DNA from: Variovorax sp. 54
GTDB lineage: Bacteria; Pseudomonadota; Gammaproteobacteria; Burkholderiales; Burkholderiaceae_C
Length of the DNA: 64,000 nucleotides
Direction of reading: 5' to 3'
NCBI RefSeq assembly: GCF_002754375.1
Contig: NZ_PEFF01000001.1
Coordinates: 3,737,501 to 3,801,500, forward strand
Shown here: in pieces, positions 43,248 through 52,696 of the stretch
How the letters are laid out: each line of letters opens with the position of its first letter
Position numbering within the stretch: position 1 is the first letter of the stretch
Notes under the pieces: generated by a model
The model's input: only the letters and a program-made list of their open reading frames with translations
The model's database searches: none
What the model was told of the DNA's origin: nothing
Program-made: the position numbers and the translations under genes

Positions 43248-44465
43248 TCAGGCCGCGCCGCGAAAGCGCAGCGAGGCCTGCCGCACGACTTCCGCCAGCA
43301 GCCGTTCCTTGCCCTGCTTCTCGCGCAGCCAGCGCGCGTCGTTGCGGTTGGCCTCGACGCTGGTGCGCAGCTCGCCCAGCGCTTGCGTGGCGTTGAGCGC
43401 CTCGCTGTGCCATTCGAGCTGGGTCATGGTCATCAGGATGTGGTCGCGCAGCGGCATGTGCTGGCCGGTGGCCGGGTCGACATACACCGCGTCCAGGCCG
43501 AAGCGGCAGGCCTGGAAGCGGTTGTAGGTGTAGACGAGGTAATCGTCCTCGCACGGCTCGAAGGGCTGCTCCTGCAGGAACCATGCGGCCAGCGACTGCA
43601 CGTAGCCTGCGAGCGCGGCGGCGCGCTCGATGGTGAGCGGCGTGTCGAACACGCGGATCTCGATGGTGCCGAACTCGGGCTTGGGACGGATGTCCCAATA
43701 AAAGTCTTTCATGCTGCGCACGACGCCGGTGCGGGTCATGCGCTCGAAGTAGGCCTCGAATTCCTTCCAGCTCGTGGTGAAGGGCGCGCGGCCAGAGAGC
43801 GGAAAGGCGAACACCGAGTTCAGGCGCGCCGAGTCGAACTGGGTGTCCTGCCCCTGCACGAACGGCGACGAGGCCGACAGCGCAATGAAGTGCGGGATGT
43901 AGCGCGACATGCGGTGCAGCATGAGCAAGGCCGAATCGGCGTCGGGGCAGCCGATGTGCACGTGCTGGCCGAAGATGGTGAACTGCTTGCTCAGATAGCC
44001 GTACAGCTCCGACAGCTCGCGAAAGCGCGGCTTGTCGTAGATGCGCCGCTCGTGCCACTGCTGGAACGCATGCGTGCCGCCGCCGACCACCGCGATGTTG
44101 AGCTTGTCGGCGTTCTTGATCAGCGCCTCGCGGATCGGCGACAGCTGCGTGATCACGTCCTGCGCCGAATGGCAGATGTCGGTCGAGATCTCGATCATGC
44201 TCGACGTCATCTCGGGCACCACGCTGCCGGGCAGCGGGGTCTGGGCCATCAGGCGCAGCATGTCTTCGGCATACGGCGCGAGGTCGTAGTCGTGCGTGTT
44301 GACCAACTGCAGCTCGAGCTCCACGCCGAGCGACAGCGCTTCGGACTTGTTGAAGGGCTCGAGCTTGACGGCGCGGCTCGCCGGGTCGGCGGGCAGCGGC
44401 GCAGAGCGCACGTCGTCGCTGTCCGGATCGATCGGAGAGTTGGTGGGGTTGCTGTTGCTGCTCAT
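43248..44465 (-). CDS. YbdK-type carboxylate-amine ligase (weak glutamate-cysteine ligase)
   Basis: A 405-residue member of the glutamate-cysteine ligase 2 family. The start [14 protein letters not shown], the [10 protein letters not shown] core, [36 protein letters not shown] and [30 protein letters not shown] are family marks. In E. coli YbdK has weak gamma-glutamylcysteine ligase activity. The ATG overlaps the stop of the antiporter gene (ATGA), so the three genes gcr-like, antiporter and ligase are one coupled unit. Confidence 0.9.
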   Translation of the reverse strand: MSSNSNPTNSPIDPDSDDVRSAPLPADPASRAVKLEPFNKSEALSLGVELELQLVNTHDYDLAPYAEDMLRLMAQTPLPGSVVPEMTSSMIEISTDICHSAQDVITQLSPIREALIKNADKLNIAVVGGGTHAFQQWHERRIYDKPRFRELSELYGYLSKQFTIFGQHVHIGCPDADSALLMLHRMSRYIPHFIALSASSPFVQGQDTQFDSARLNSVFAFPLSGRAPFTTSWKEFEAYFERMTRTGVVRSMKDFYWDIRPKPEFGTIEIRVFDTPLTIERAAALAGYVQSLAAWFLQEQPFEPCEDDYLVYTYNRFQACRFGLDAVYVDPATGQHMPLRDHILMTMTQLEWHSEALNATQALGELRTSVEANRNDARWLREKQGKERLLAEVVRQASLRFRGAA

Positions 44466-45733
44466 CGCTGCGTGTCTTCCGTGGTGCTGAAGGCCTGCGG
44501 CGTCCAGGGGACCGAACTCTCGCCCACGGCGTGGATTGCCACGGTGGCGAGCACGGCGCCCAGCACTTCCATCAGCAGAATCGAGGGCAGGGCGACCTGC
44601 GTGATCATGGTGCCCAGGAGCGGCGAGGCCGATGCGAAATTGGAGGCAATCAGCAGGGCGATCGACGACAGCGGCGTCATCGCGCAGCCGACCCAGAAGG
44701 CCTGCTTCCAGCTGGCGCCGCTGCCCGGGTTGGCAATGGCTACGCCCGAGATCTTGGTGACCAGGCGCACGCCGATCACGGCCAGCACCACGCTCGCCAC
44801 GGGCAGGGTCCAGTCGGCCTGCGCCGCCACCATCGACACCAGCACGAACATCAGCATGGTGAGCAGCGACGAGGCGGTGCCGAGCTGGCGTTGCCAGGCC
44901 CAGGGCTTGGGGTTGAGCGTCTTGAGCAGCACGCCGCCGATGAGCGCCGCCAGCGGCGCCGAGCCGCCGATGTGGGCCGTGAGCGCCGCGCCCGCCGCGA
45001 TGATCGCCAGCAGCAGGATCGAGGTGTTCTCGCTGTTCGGGCTCATCACGCGCAGCGCCGAGCGCAGCGCCAGCGCCATGATCGCGCCGACCACGAACGA
45101 CATGCCGAGCACCACCGCCACCGGGTAGAGCTTGAGCATCAGCGACTGCGGCGCGCGCTCGATCAGGCCGGCCTGCGCGTAGCCCAGCGTGAGCGCATAG
45201 AAGGTGTTGAGCGTGGCCAGCGTCATGGCGCGCTCGGTCACCGGGCCGGCGGCGCGGGTGTCCATGATCACGCGGCTGAGCACGGCCGGCGAGGCGACGA
45301 TCGCCATCAGCGCGATGGGGTTGGCCACCGGGTCGGGCAGGCCCAGCAGAATCAAGACCCAGTACACGCCGAAGTACGTCAGGCTCGCTTCGAGCAGGCT
45401 CTGCACCAGCACCATCGGGTTGTGGCGGAACCAGCGCAGCGGCAACCGCCCGCCCGCCTCGAACAGCACCACGGCCGCGCCCAGTTCCAGCAGGAACAGG
45501 CTGATGCCGCGCAGCGGCCAGATCGCGCCCTCGAAGCCCGCAAAACCCACCACCGCGCCCACCACCGAATAGCCGATGACCTTCGGCATCCCCAGGTAGC
45601 GCTGCACCAGGTGGCCGGAGGCGGCGGCGACGGCCACCAGAAGGGCCCAGAGCACGGTGGGCAGGCCGGCCGAGGGGCGCGCCCATTCGGCCCAGAAGCC
45701 CTGGAGTTCGGCGAGGAAGGCGGTCAGGTTCAT
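44462..45733 (-). CDS. Kef-like CPA2 cation/proton antiporter, membrane domain
   Basis: A 423-residue membrane protein with about 12 helices, from the CPA2 family. [21 protein letters not shown] and the helix [19 protein letters not shown] are standard, and [21 protein letters not shown] corresponds to the helix-5 transport region. It lacks the C-terminal TrkA-N domain of full Kef proteins. Its ATG overlaps the stop of the upstream gene, and its own stop overlaps the YbdK start. Confidence 0.87.
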   Translation of the reverse strand: MNLTAFLAELQGFWAEWARPSAGLPTVLWALLVAVAAASGHLVQRYLGMPKVIGYSVVGAVVGFAGFEGAIWPLRGISLFLLELGAAVVLFEAGGRLPLRWFRHNPMVLVQSLLEASLTYFGVYWVLILLGLPDPVANPIALMAIVASPAVLSRVIMDTRAAGPVTERAMTLATLNTFYALTLGYAQAGLIERAPQSLMLKLYPVAVVLGMSFVVGAIMALALRSALRVMSPNSENTSILLLAIIAAGAALTAHIGGSAPLAALIGGVLLKTLNPKPWAWQRQLGTASSLLTMLMFVLVSMVAAQADWTLPVASVVLAVIGVRLVTKISGVAIANPGSGASWKQAFWVGCAMTPLSSIALLIASNFASASPLLGTMITQVALPSILLMEVLGAVLATVAIHAVGESSVPWTPQAFSTTEDTQR

Positions 45734-47703
45734 GTAGGCAGGAAGAAGCTCACCGGCCGGCTGCGCCAGCGGGCCCAGATCGCGCTGCGGATGCGGGCGC
45801 GGTCACCGAGGCTCACGCTGTGCGCGCGCAGCGCCAGCCGGAAAGCGAAATAAAAACTCACGCTCACATTGAGCGCGCCGATCACCGGGATCGCCGCAAC
45901 CGCCCACCACAGGGCCGGCTGGTGCAGTGCCGGCAACCCGATGGATGCTGCCGCCGCCGCGATCTGGCCGGCCGACAGCGTGACATGGCGCACATCCAGC
46001 CCGAGCCCGAAGAAGCCCGCGAACGCAGGCAGCAGTCCGAGCATGAGTCCCAGCGAGATGTTGGAGGCGAAGCCTGAGATGTGTGTGCGCATGAAGGCGG
46101 CCCAGCGACGGGCCCGGGCGGCACCGAGAAAGGCGCCGATGCGAGGGTTGTAACGCATGGCGGAGTCCAGGCGATGCAGGACAAAGGCGTTTTCTGTCCA
46201 TCCGGCGACGATGCTGGACGAAAACAGCAGGATGCCGGTGAATGCCGCAAAAAGCGCGGTAGGGCCGAGCAATGACAGCGAATGCAGCGTCGAGGCCGCA
46301 TGGGCCGCGTCCAGCAGCGGCCGGCCCAGCGCGGCCTGGCAGCCCCACACCAGCAGGCCCACCGCGGGCACCACCAGCAGCACGTTGCCCAGCACGGCCG
46401 CCACTTGCGAGCGCACGAGGTTGGCCACCTCGTCGACGAACTGGTTCACCGCCTCGTCCGACTTGATGTCGCGCAGCCGCGCTGCCATGGCGGGCGCGGT
46501 CATGGCCGGCTGCTTGGTCGCCAGCGTGAGGTGCAGCAGCTGGATCGCGACAAAGCTGGCCGCATACATGAGGCCCGCGGCCAGCCCGCTCCAGAAGGCC
46601 GACAGCGCCAGCGCGTAGATGCCGAACTTGGCCAGCACCGTCAGCGCCGTGAACGCGCCGCCGCCGGCGGCCTTTTTCACCATCTGCAGGTAGCTGCGGC
46701 GGTCGCGGGTGATGTAGTGCTCGCCGGTCTCGGCGCTGCGCTCGGTCACCTTGGCCGCGAGCATCGACGAGTTGGAGGCGATCAGCGCGCGGATGCTGTT
46801 GCGCTCGCCGCCCGCCAGCACCAGCTTGCCGACCAGCCGCGCCATGCTCGGCCCGGGCACGGGCGAGATCAGGCAGTCGAGCAGCTCGCGGATGCGCAAC
46901 ACGCGCTCGCGCAGCTGGCGCAGCCGGAACACCAGTCCGACCGAGATGCCGTTGTCTTCCAGGTGCGTGTAGACCGACGAGGCGCTGGAGCGGCAGGCGT
47001 CGAGCCGGTCGCGGAAGGCGACGAAGGCGGCCTGCAGCGCGTCTTCATTGCGCGGCTGCGCGAACATCTGCTCGCGCAGCGCGTCGAGGTCGGACATGAG
47101 CGCATGAAAAGGGCGCGCCTCGCCCGCTTCGGGGCTGATGCGAAGCCGCAGCTCGGGCGAAAAACCCGTGGCCACCACCTGGCTGCAGCAGTAGGTGACC
47201 GCGTCCATCACCGTGTGGCGCCAGCGCGGCGAGCCGTCGTGCGCGGGCGCGGCGTCGGACAGCAGTGCGCCGATGCGCGCGAGCTGCGTGTCGTCGAGCA
47301 GCGCGATCCAGCCGGCGTCGAACACGCCGGGCAGCACCAGCCGGAACAGGTCCGAGGCGTCGGTGGTCTCGGGCGTGCCCGGCAGTATCTTGCGGCGCAT
47401 GCGCTCGCCGAACTCGCTCAGGAAGGCGGTGCGCGGTGCAAAGCCGTAGTCGGCCAGCAGCGCCGTGAGGTCGACCGCCTGCGTGAACGCGCGCCACCAG
47501 GCGCGCAGCCGTTCGCACAGCTCGGGCCGCGCCTCGACGGCGTCGAGCAGCAGTTGCACGCGGCCGATGGCGGCCTGCGGCGAGGCACGGTCGCCGCGCA
47601 GCCAGTCGAAGAGGTTGATGAGCCAGATGTGGCGCTGAGCCACATCGGCCGTGGGGTCGAGGCCGGCAAGCAGCCCCTGCAAGTCGCGCGATGCGGCAGC
47701 CAT
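45730..47703 (-). CDS. Gcr-type protein (annotated as site-specific recombinase), membrane-associated
   Basis: A 657-residue protein of the COG4389 group, named from a gonococcal gene claimed to affect recombination. It has no recombinase motifs that I can see. The first 330 residues are helical and soluble; the second half has about six membrane helices (for example residues 355-385, 425-450, 480-505, 550-600). Its stop overlaps the antiporter start by four bases. The recombinase name should be treated as doubtful; membrane protein of unknown function is safer. Confidence 0.8.
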   Translation of the reverse strand: MAAASRDLQGLLAGLDPTADVAQRHIWLINLFDWLRGDRASPQAAIGRVQLLLDAVEARPELCERLRAWWRAFTQAVDLTALLADYGFAPRTAFLSEFGERMRRKILPGTPETTDASDLFRLVLPGVFDAGWIALLDDTQLARIGALLSDAAPAHDGSPRWRHTVMDAVTYCCSQVVATGFSPELRLRISPEAGEARPFHALMSDLDALREQMFAQPRNEDALQAAFVAFRDRLDACRSSASSVYTHLEDNGISVGLVFRLRQLRERVLRIRELLDCLISPVPGPSMARLVGKLVLAGGERNSIRALIASNSSMLAAKVTERSAETGEHYITRDRRSYLQMVKKAAGGGAFTALTVLAKFGIYALALSAFWSGLAAGLMYAASFVAIQLLHLTLATKQPAMTAPAMAARLRDIKSDEAVNQFVDEVANLVRSQVAAVLGNVLLVVPAVGLLVWGCQAALGRPLLDAAHAASTLHSLSLLGPTALFAAFTGILLFSSSIVAGWTENAFVLHRLDSAMRYNPRIGAFLGAARARRWAAFMRTHISGFASNISLGLMLGLLPAFAGFFGLGLDVRHVTLSAGQIAAAAASIGLPALHQPALWWAVAAIPVIGALNVSVSFYFAFRLALRAHSVSLGDRARIRSAIWARWRSRPVSFFLPT

Positions 47704-47735
47704 GGGGGAGCGTAGAAAAGGGAAGGGCCGTGCGC

Positions 47736-48131
47736 TCAGTGCAGCACGCGCGAGACGGGGGTGCCGCCAACGTCGGCTTCGAGCACGAACATGGGAACGG
47801 GCACGTCGAAGCGCTCGCCTTCCTCGGTCACCACGAAGAAGCTGCCGTGCATCGTGCCGCTGGGCGCCTGCAGGCGGCAGCCGCTGGTGTAGCGGAAGGA
47901 TTCGCCCGGTGCCAGCAGCGGCTGCTGGCCGATCACGCCCAGGCCCTTGACCTCTTGCGGATGGCCCGAGGCGTCGTTGATAAGCCAGTGGCGCGCAATC
48001 AATTGCGCGCCCACCGCGCCCACATTGGTGACGGTGATCGTGTAGGAGAAGGTGTAGACGTTGTCCTTGGGCGAGGACTGGTCGGCCAGGTAACGCGGTT
48101 CGACCTGTACGCTGAAGGGGCTGTGTGACAT
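47736..48131 (-). CDS. apaG: Co2+/Mg2+ efflux protein ApaG
   Basis: A 131-residue ApaG with the fibronectin-like beta fold: [31 protein letters not shown], then [34 protein letters not shown] and [10 protein letters not shown] (all shown in pieces). The CorD phenotype of ApaG in Salmonella links it to Co2+/Mg2+ tolerance. It is divergent from rpe by 60 bases, a fixed arrangement in this group. Confidence 0.95.
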   Translation of the reverse strand: MSHSPFSVQVEPRYLADQSSPKDNVYTFSYTITVTNVGAVGAQLIARHWLINDASGHPQEVKGLGVIGQQPLLAPGESFRYTSGCRLQAPSGTMHGSFFVVTEEGERFDVPVPMFVLEADVGGTPVSRVLH

Positions 48132-48191
48132 GGGGCGCATGGTAACGGAGGCCTTTCCTCGGGTTTCCGTCGGCTGCGAGAATCCGGGGTT

Positions 48192-48887
48192 ATGAGCAGC
48201 ACCCCGTTCCGCATTGCGCCCTCCATTCTTTCCGCCGACTTCGCGCACCTCGGCCAGGAGCTGACCGACGTGATCGCGGCCGGCGCCGACTGGATCCACT
48301 TCGACGTGATGGACAACCATTACGTGCCGAACCTGACCTTCGGCCCCATGATCTGCCAGGCCCTCAAGCCCTACGCCAAGACCGCCGACGGCACGCCCGT
48401 GCCGATCGACGTGCACCTGATGGTGCAGCCCGTCGACGCACTGGCCGCGTCTTTCGCGCAAGCGGGCGCTGACTACATCAGCTTCCACCCCGACGCATCG
48501 CCCCACACGCACCGCAGCATCCAGGCCATCCGGGCCGCGGGCTGCAAGCCCGGGCTGGTGTTCAACCCGGGGCTGGGCCTGGAGGCGCTCGACTGGGCCA
48601 TCGACGACATCGACCTGATCCTCATCATGAGCGTCAACCCCGGCTTCGGCGGCCAGAGCTTCATCGACTCGGCGCTGCGCAAGATCGAGCAGGCGCGCAA
48701 GCGCATCACGCAGAGCGGGCGCGACATCCGCCTCGAAGTCGACGGCGGCATCAAGGCCGACAACATCGCCCGCGTGGCCTCGGCCGGCGCCGACACCTTC
48801 GTGGCGGGCAGCGCGATCTTCAACGCCAAGGACTACGGCGCGGTGATCCGCGACATGCGCCAGCAGCTGGCGACGGTCGGCGCGTAA
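48192..48887 (+). CDS. rpe: Ribulose-phosphate 3-epimerase
   Basis: A 231-residue TIM-barrel enzyme that interconverts ribulose-5-phosphate and xylulose-5-phosphate in the pentose phosphate and Calvin pathways. [16 protein letters not shown] at the N-terminus, [20 protein letters not shown], the central VDVHLMV-like IDVHLMVQP and the phosphate loop [11 protein letters not shown] with [13 protein letters not shown] are complete. It is divergent from apaG. Confidence 0.96.
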   Translation: MSSTPFRIAPSILSADFAHLGQELTDVIAAGADWIHFDVMDNHYVPNLTFGPMICQALKPYAKTADGTPVPIDVHLMVQPVDALAASFAQAGADYISFHPDASPHTHRSIQAIRAAGCKPGLVFNPGLGLEALDWAIDDIDLILIMSVNPGFGGQSFIDSALRKIEQARKRITQSGRDIRLEVDGGIKADNIARVASAGADTFVAGSAIFNAKDYGAVIRDMRQQLATVGA

Positions 48888-48939
48888 GTTTCTTTTTCCG
48901 CGCCCTGTTCTTCGGGGCGCGCTCCCGCCGGCGGGGGAC

Positions 48940-48960
48940 GTACCCGGTGTCCTGTGCACG
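48940..48960. repeat. Second copy of a dispersed 21-base block
   Basis: The 21-base block here equals the block at 29764-29784, part of the long inverted repeat, with one difference (G for A). It lies in the 147-base gap after rpe beside a G+C-rich hairpin (CGCGCCC...GGGCGCG, 48900-48921). Confidence 0.6.
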
Positions 48961-49034
48961 GACCCCGCGCACCCCATGCACCCCTGACAAGGGCCTTTTT
49001 GCGTTCAGGAAAAAGCCGCAGCAATAATCCCGGC

Positions 49035-50021
49035 ATGTCCTCCGATCCTTTTGCCAGCGTGGCCACCGACAGCCTGCGCCTCCATGCGTTTGCGTCGCTG
49101 AACCCCGGTCCGCGGCTGCTCGTGATCGGCGGCGTGCATGGCGACGAGACCTGCGGCACCGAGGGCATCGCGCGCGTGCTGGCCGAGTTCGAGGCCGGCG
49201 CACTGCAACTGCTGCGCGGCGAACTCACGCTCGTGCCCGTGGCCAACCCGCTCGCACGGCGCCGCCTGCAGCGCGAGGGCGAGCGCAACCTCAACCGCCT
49301 GTTCCGGCCGAGCGACACGCCTGCCGACTACGAAGGCCGCATCACCAACCGGCTGGCGCCCGTCATCGCGCGCCACGACGTGCTGCTCGACCTGCATTCC
49401 TTCCAGAGCGAGGGCGAGGCCTTCGCCATGATCGGCCCGCGCGACAACAGCGGCAGCCTCGAACCCTTTGCGCGCGCGCAGGAAGAAGGCCGGCTCGCGC
49501 TGCACATCGGCACGCCCATCGTCGTCGAGGGCTGGCTCGACATCTACGCCGCCGGCCTTGCGCAGCGCGGCGCGGCGGTCGACGAGGCCGCCATCGACTT
49601 CGGCCGCGGCACCAACGAATACATCCGCAGTTGCGGCGGCTACGGCGTCACGCTCGAATGCGGCCAGCACCAGGACCCGCAGGCACCCGAGGTGGCGTGG
49701 CGCGCCATTCGCCGCACGCTCGCGCAGCTGGGCATGGCGGCGCTGCCGCCGGGCTTGCTGGCCGCGCCCCCGCAGCCGCCCCAGCTGCTGCGCCTGGCCA
49801 GCGTGACCGACCGCCTGCACGAAGACGACAGCTTCGTGCGCGACTGGGCCACCTTCGATGCCGTGCAGCGCGGCGAACCCGTCGGCATGCGGCACGACGG
49901 CACGCTGGTCAGCGCGCCCGAAGACGGCTTCATCGTGTTCCCGAACGCCCTGGCGCTGCCGGGCGCCGAGTGGTTCTACTTCGCGCGGCCCAGCGAGCGC
50001 GTGCTCGACCCGGGCGCCTGA
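49035..50021 (+). CDS. Succinylglutamate desuccinylase/aspartoacylase-family zinc hydrolase
   Basis: A 328-residue metallo-deacylase of the AstE/AspA M14-like family. Zinc ligands are in GGVHGDETCGTEG (His, Glu) and VLLDLHSFQ (His); the ERNLNRLF segment binds substrate. The family removes acyl groups from amino acids. The start at 49035 follows 27 codons of in-frame sequence with no family match, so it is preferred. It is not next to arginine catabolism genes, so the substrate is open. Confidence 0.85.
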   Translation: MSSDPFASVATDSLRLHAFASLNPGPRLLVIGGVHGDETCGTEGIARVLAEFEAGALQLLRGELTLVPVANPLARRRLQREGERNLNRLFRPSDTPADYEGRITNRLAPVIARHDVLLDLHSFQSEGEAFAMIGPRDNSGSLEPFARAQEEGRLALHIGTPIVVEGWLDIYAAGLAQRGAAVDEAAIDFGRGTNEYIRSCGGYGVTLECGQHQDPQAPEVAWRAIRRTLAQLGMAALPPGLLAAPPQPPQLLRLASVTDRLHEDDSFVRDWATFDAVQRGEPVGMRHDGTLVSAPEDGFIVFPNALALPGAEWFYFARPSERVLDPGA

Positions 50022-50177
50022 CGCGCTCGCCTGTCGGCGCCCTCCTACCGGGGACGCCCACCTTCTCCCACAGACGGGGAGGGGCGGCCACTACGGCCCG
50101 CGCACCGGGCCGCACCTAAGCTTCCCCTTTGCGGATTCGCCGGCATGCGGCCCCGCTTTTCTCGGAGGGAAGACACC

Positions 50178-50336
50178 ATGGAAATCTCAGCACTGTTCGA
50201 TTCGCTCATGGGCACCTGGGGCGACGACATCCTGATCTGGGCGGTGGCCGCCGTCGCCGGCTGCATCGGCCTGATCGCCGTGGTGAACGTGCTCGACATC
50301 TTCATCGGCAGCGGCAACAGCAACGAGGTCGGCTGA
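50178..50336 (+). CDS. Small single-span membrane protein of unknown function
   Basis: A 52-residue peptide with one hydrophobic segment (about residues 19-43, LIWAVAAVAGCIGLIAVVNVLDIFI). A strong GGAGG ribosome site and a start 14 bases before katE on the same strand support it. I do not recognise a family. Small membrane peptides next to stress enzymes are sometimes regulators of membrane proteins, but there is no evidence here. Confidence 0.6.
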   Translation: MEISALFDSLMGTWGDDILIWAVAAVAGCIGLIAVVNVLDIFIGSGNSNEVG

Positions 50337-50350
50337 GCCGGCCCGCATCG

Positions 50351-52555
50351 ATGCCCAGAACCCCGATGTCTCCCCAGAACAAGGCCGCCGCGGGTCGCCG
50401 CGCCAGCACCGCCAAGACGGGCGACGGCGCCAACGCCAAGCAGCTGCAGCTCGACGGTTTCACCACCGAGCACCCCACGCACCTGACGACCAACCAGGGC
50501 TTGCAGATTCCCGACAACCACAACTCGCTCAAGGCGGGCGTGCGCGGGCCGACGCTGCTCGAAGACTTCATCCTGCGCGAGAAGATCACGCACTTCGACC
50601 ACGAGCGCATTCCCGAGCGCGCCGTGCATGCGCGCGGCTCGGCGGCGCACGGCTACTTTCAGGTCTACCAGTCGATGTCGCAGTACACCTGCGCCGACTT
50701 CCTGCAGGACCCCGATGCCAAGACGCCCGTGTTCGTGCGCTTCTCGACCGTGGCCGGCTCGCGCGGCTCGGCCGACACCGTGCGCGACGTGCGCGGCTTT
50801 GCCGTCAAGTTCTACACACGCGAGGGCAACTACGACCTCGTGGGCAACAACATTCCCGTGTTCTTCATCCAGGACGCGATGAAGTTTCCCGACCTCATCC
50901 ACGCCGTCAAGCCCGAGCCGCACCACGAGATGCCGCAGGCCGCGAGCGCGCACGACACCTTCTGGGACTTCGCCTCGCTCATGCCCGAGAGCACCCACAT
51001 GCTCATGTGGGCCATGAGCGACCGCGCCATTCCGCGCAGCCTTCGCATGATGGAAGGCTTCGGCGTCCACACCTTCCGCTTCGTGAACGCACGCGGCGAA
51101 AGCCACTTCGTGAAGTTCCACTGGAAGCCCAAGCTCGGCGTGCACGGCCTCGTGTGGGACGAGGCACAGAAGATCGCCGGCAAGGACCCCGACTTTCATC
51201 GCCGCGACCTCTGGGAGGCCATCGAGCAGGGCCATTTTCCCGAATGGGAACTGGGCGTGCAGATCATCGCGCCCGACAAGGCCGAGTCGCTGGGCTTCGA
51301 CCTGCTCGACCCCACCAAGCTCATTCCTGAAGAGATGGTGCCCGTGCAGCGCATCGGCAAGCTGGTGCTCAACCGCAACCCCGACAACTTCTTTGCCGAG
51401 ACCGAGCAGGTGGCCTTCCACCCGGGCCACGTCGTGCCCGGCATCGACTTCAGCAACGACCCGCTGCTGCAGGGGCGCCTGTTCAGCTACACCGACACGC
51501 AGATCTCGCGGCTGGGCGGTGCCAACTTCCACGAGCTGCCGATCAACAAGGCCGTATGCCCGTTCCACAACATGCAGCGCGACGGCATGCACCGCCAGAC
51601 CATCGCGCGCGGCCAGGTCGCCTACGAGCCCAACACCCTGGGCAGCGGCACCGAGTTCCGCGTGGACGGCGGCAGCCACGGCTTCCAGTCGTTCCCTGAA
51701 GAAATCGAGTCGCCCAAGGTGCGGCGCCGCAGCCCGTCGTTCGACGACCACTTCACGCAGGCACGCCTGTTCTTCAACAGCCAGAGCACGGCCGAAAAGG
51801 AACACATCGTCGCGGCCTTCCGCTTCGAACTCTCGAAGCTCGAAGTGCCCGCCATCCGCCAGCGCATGGTCGACAACCTCGCACACGTCGACGAGAAACT
51901 CGCACGCCGTGTGGCCGAGCCGCTGGGCATCGGCGAGCCCGATGCGAAGGCGGCCGCAGGGTATGCAGGCTTTCGCGAATACCGCATCGAAATGCCCATC
52001 GACGAATCGCCCGCATTGCGCATGAGCGATGGCAGCGCCGACGGCGTGGTGCGCACGCGCAGGGTCGCGATCCTCGTGGCCGACGGCGTCGATTCGGCGT
52101 CGCTCAAGCCGATCCGCGACGCGCTGGAGCAGGTGGGCGTGCAGTGCAAGGTGGTGGGCCCGAAGCTCGGCACCGTGGCCAGCGCGTCGAAACGCCAGAT
52201 CGACATCGACATGACCTTCACGAACACCGCCTCGGTGATGTTCGACGCCGTGCTCGTGCCTGCCGGTGCCGAGGGGGCTGCTGCGCTTGCCGCGCAGGGC
52301 GATGCCGTCCACTTCGTGCTCGAGGCCTACAAGCACTGCAAGGCGATCTGCGCGGTGGGCGAGGGCGTGCAGTTGCTCGCGACGCTGGGCGTCACGCCAG
52401 AAGGCGAGGCACCGGCGGGCGTGGTGGTGGCCGAGACGCCTGTCACCAACCTGGGCGACGCCACTGCGGCGACGCAGATCGCGCAGGACTTCATTGCGGC
52501 GATCGCGAAGCACCGGCATTGGGACCGCGTCAACATCGACAGCGTCCCGGCATAG
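50351..52555 (+). CDS. katE: Large-subunit catalase HPII
   Basis: A 734-residue monofunctional haem catalase. The catalytic His lies in [13 protein letters not shown] (about residue 100), the Asn follows in the [26 protein letters not shown] block, and the proximal haem Tyr is in [13 protein letters not shown]. The C-terminal 150 residues ([25 protein letters not shown] onward) form the DJ-1/PfpI-like domain of large catalases. Start may be 50351 or 50366. It follows a 52-residue membrane protein after 14 bases. HPII enzymes are usually stationary-phase induced. Confidence 0.95.
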   Translation: MPRTPMSPQNKAAAGRRASTAKTGDGANAKQLQLDGFTTEHPTHLTTNQGLQIPDNHNSLKAGVRGPTLLEDFILREKITHFDHERIPERAVHARGSAAHGYFQVYQSMSQYTCADFLQDPDAKTPVFVRFSTVAGSRGSADTVRDVRGFAVKFYTREGNYDLVGNNIPVFFIQDAMKFPDLIHAVKPEPHHEMPQAASAHDTFWDFASLMPESTHMLMWAMSDRAIPRSLRMMEGFGVHTFRFVNARGESHFVKFHWKPKLGVHGLVWDEAQKIAGKDPDFHRRDLWEAIEQGHFPEWELGVQIIAPDKAESLGFDLLDPTKLIPEEMVPVQRIGKLVLNRNPDNFFAETEQVAFHPGHVVPGIDFSNDPLLQGRLFSYTDTQISRLGGANFHELPINKAVCPFHNMQRDGMHRQTIARGQVAYEPNTLGSGTEFRVDGGSHGFQSFPEEIESPKVRRRSPSFDDHFTQARLFFNSQSTAEKEHIVAAFRFELSKLEVPAIRQRMVDNLAHVDEKLARRVAEPLGIGEPDAKAAAGYAGFREYRIEMPIDESPALRMSDGSADGVVRTRRVAILVADGVDSASLKPIRDALEQVGVQCKVVGPKLGTVASASKRQIDIDMTFTNTASVMFDAVLVPAGAEGAAALAAQGDAVHFVLEAYKHCKAICAVGEGVQLLATLGVTPEGEAPAGVVVAETPVTNLGDATAATQIAQDFIAAIAKHRHWDRVNIDSVPA

Positions 52556-52696
52556 TGCTACGCCATTTGCGCTAGACCGTATTGCGAATAGGCGAGGTGA
52601 ACACCCGCTCCTAGACTTTCCCACGAGGCCTGAACGGCGCGCACTCCCGCGGCGTCGAGCGTTCGCGGCAGCGAGTGCATGGGTCGAGGGGGTTCC

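Noticed and set aside
45730..47703. Site-specific recombinase role for the Gcr-type gene
   Set aside because: No recombinase catalytic motifs were seen; several membrane helices point elsewhere. Kept as a gene, not as a recombinase.
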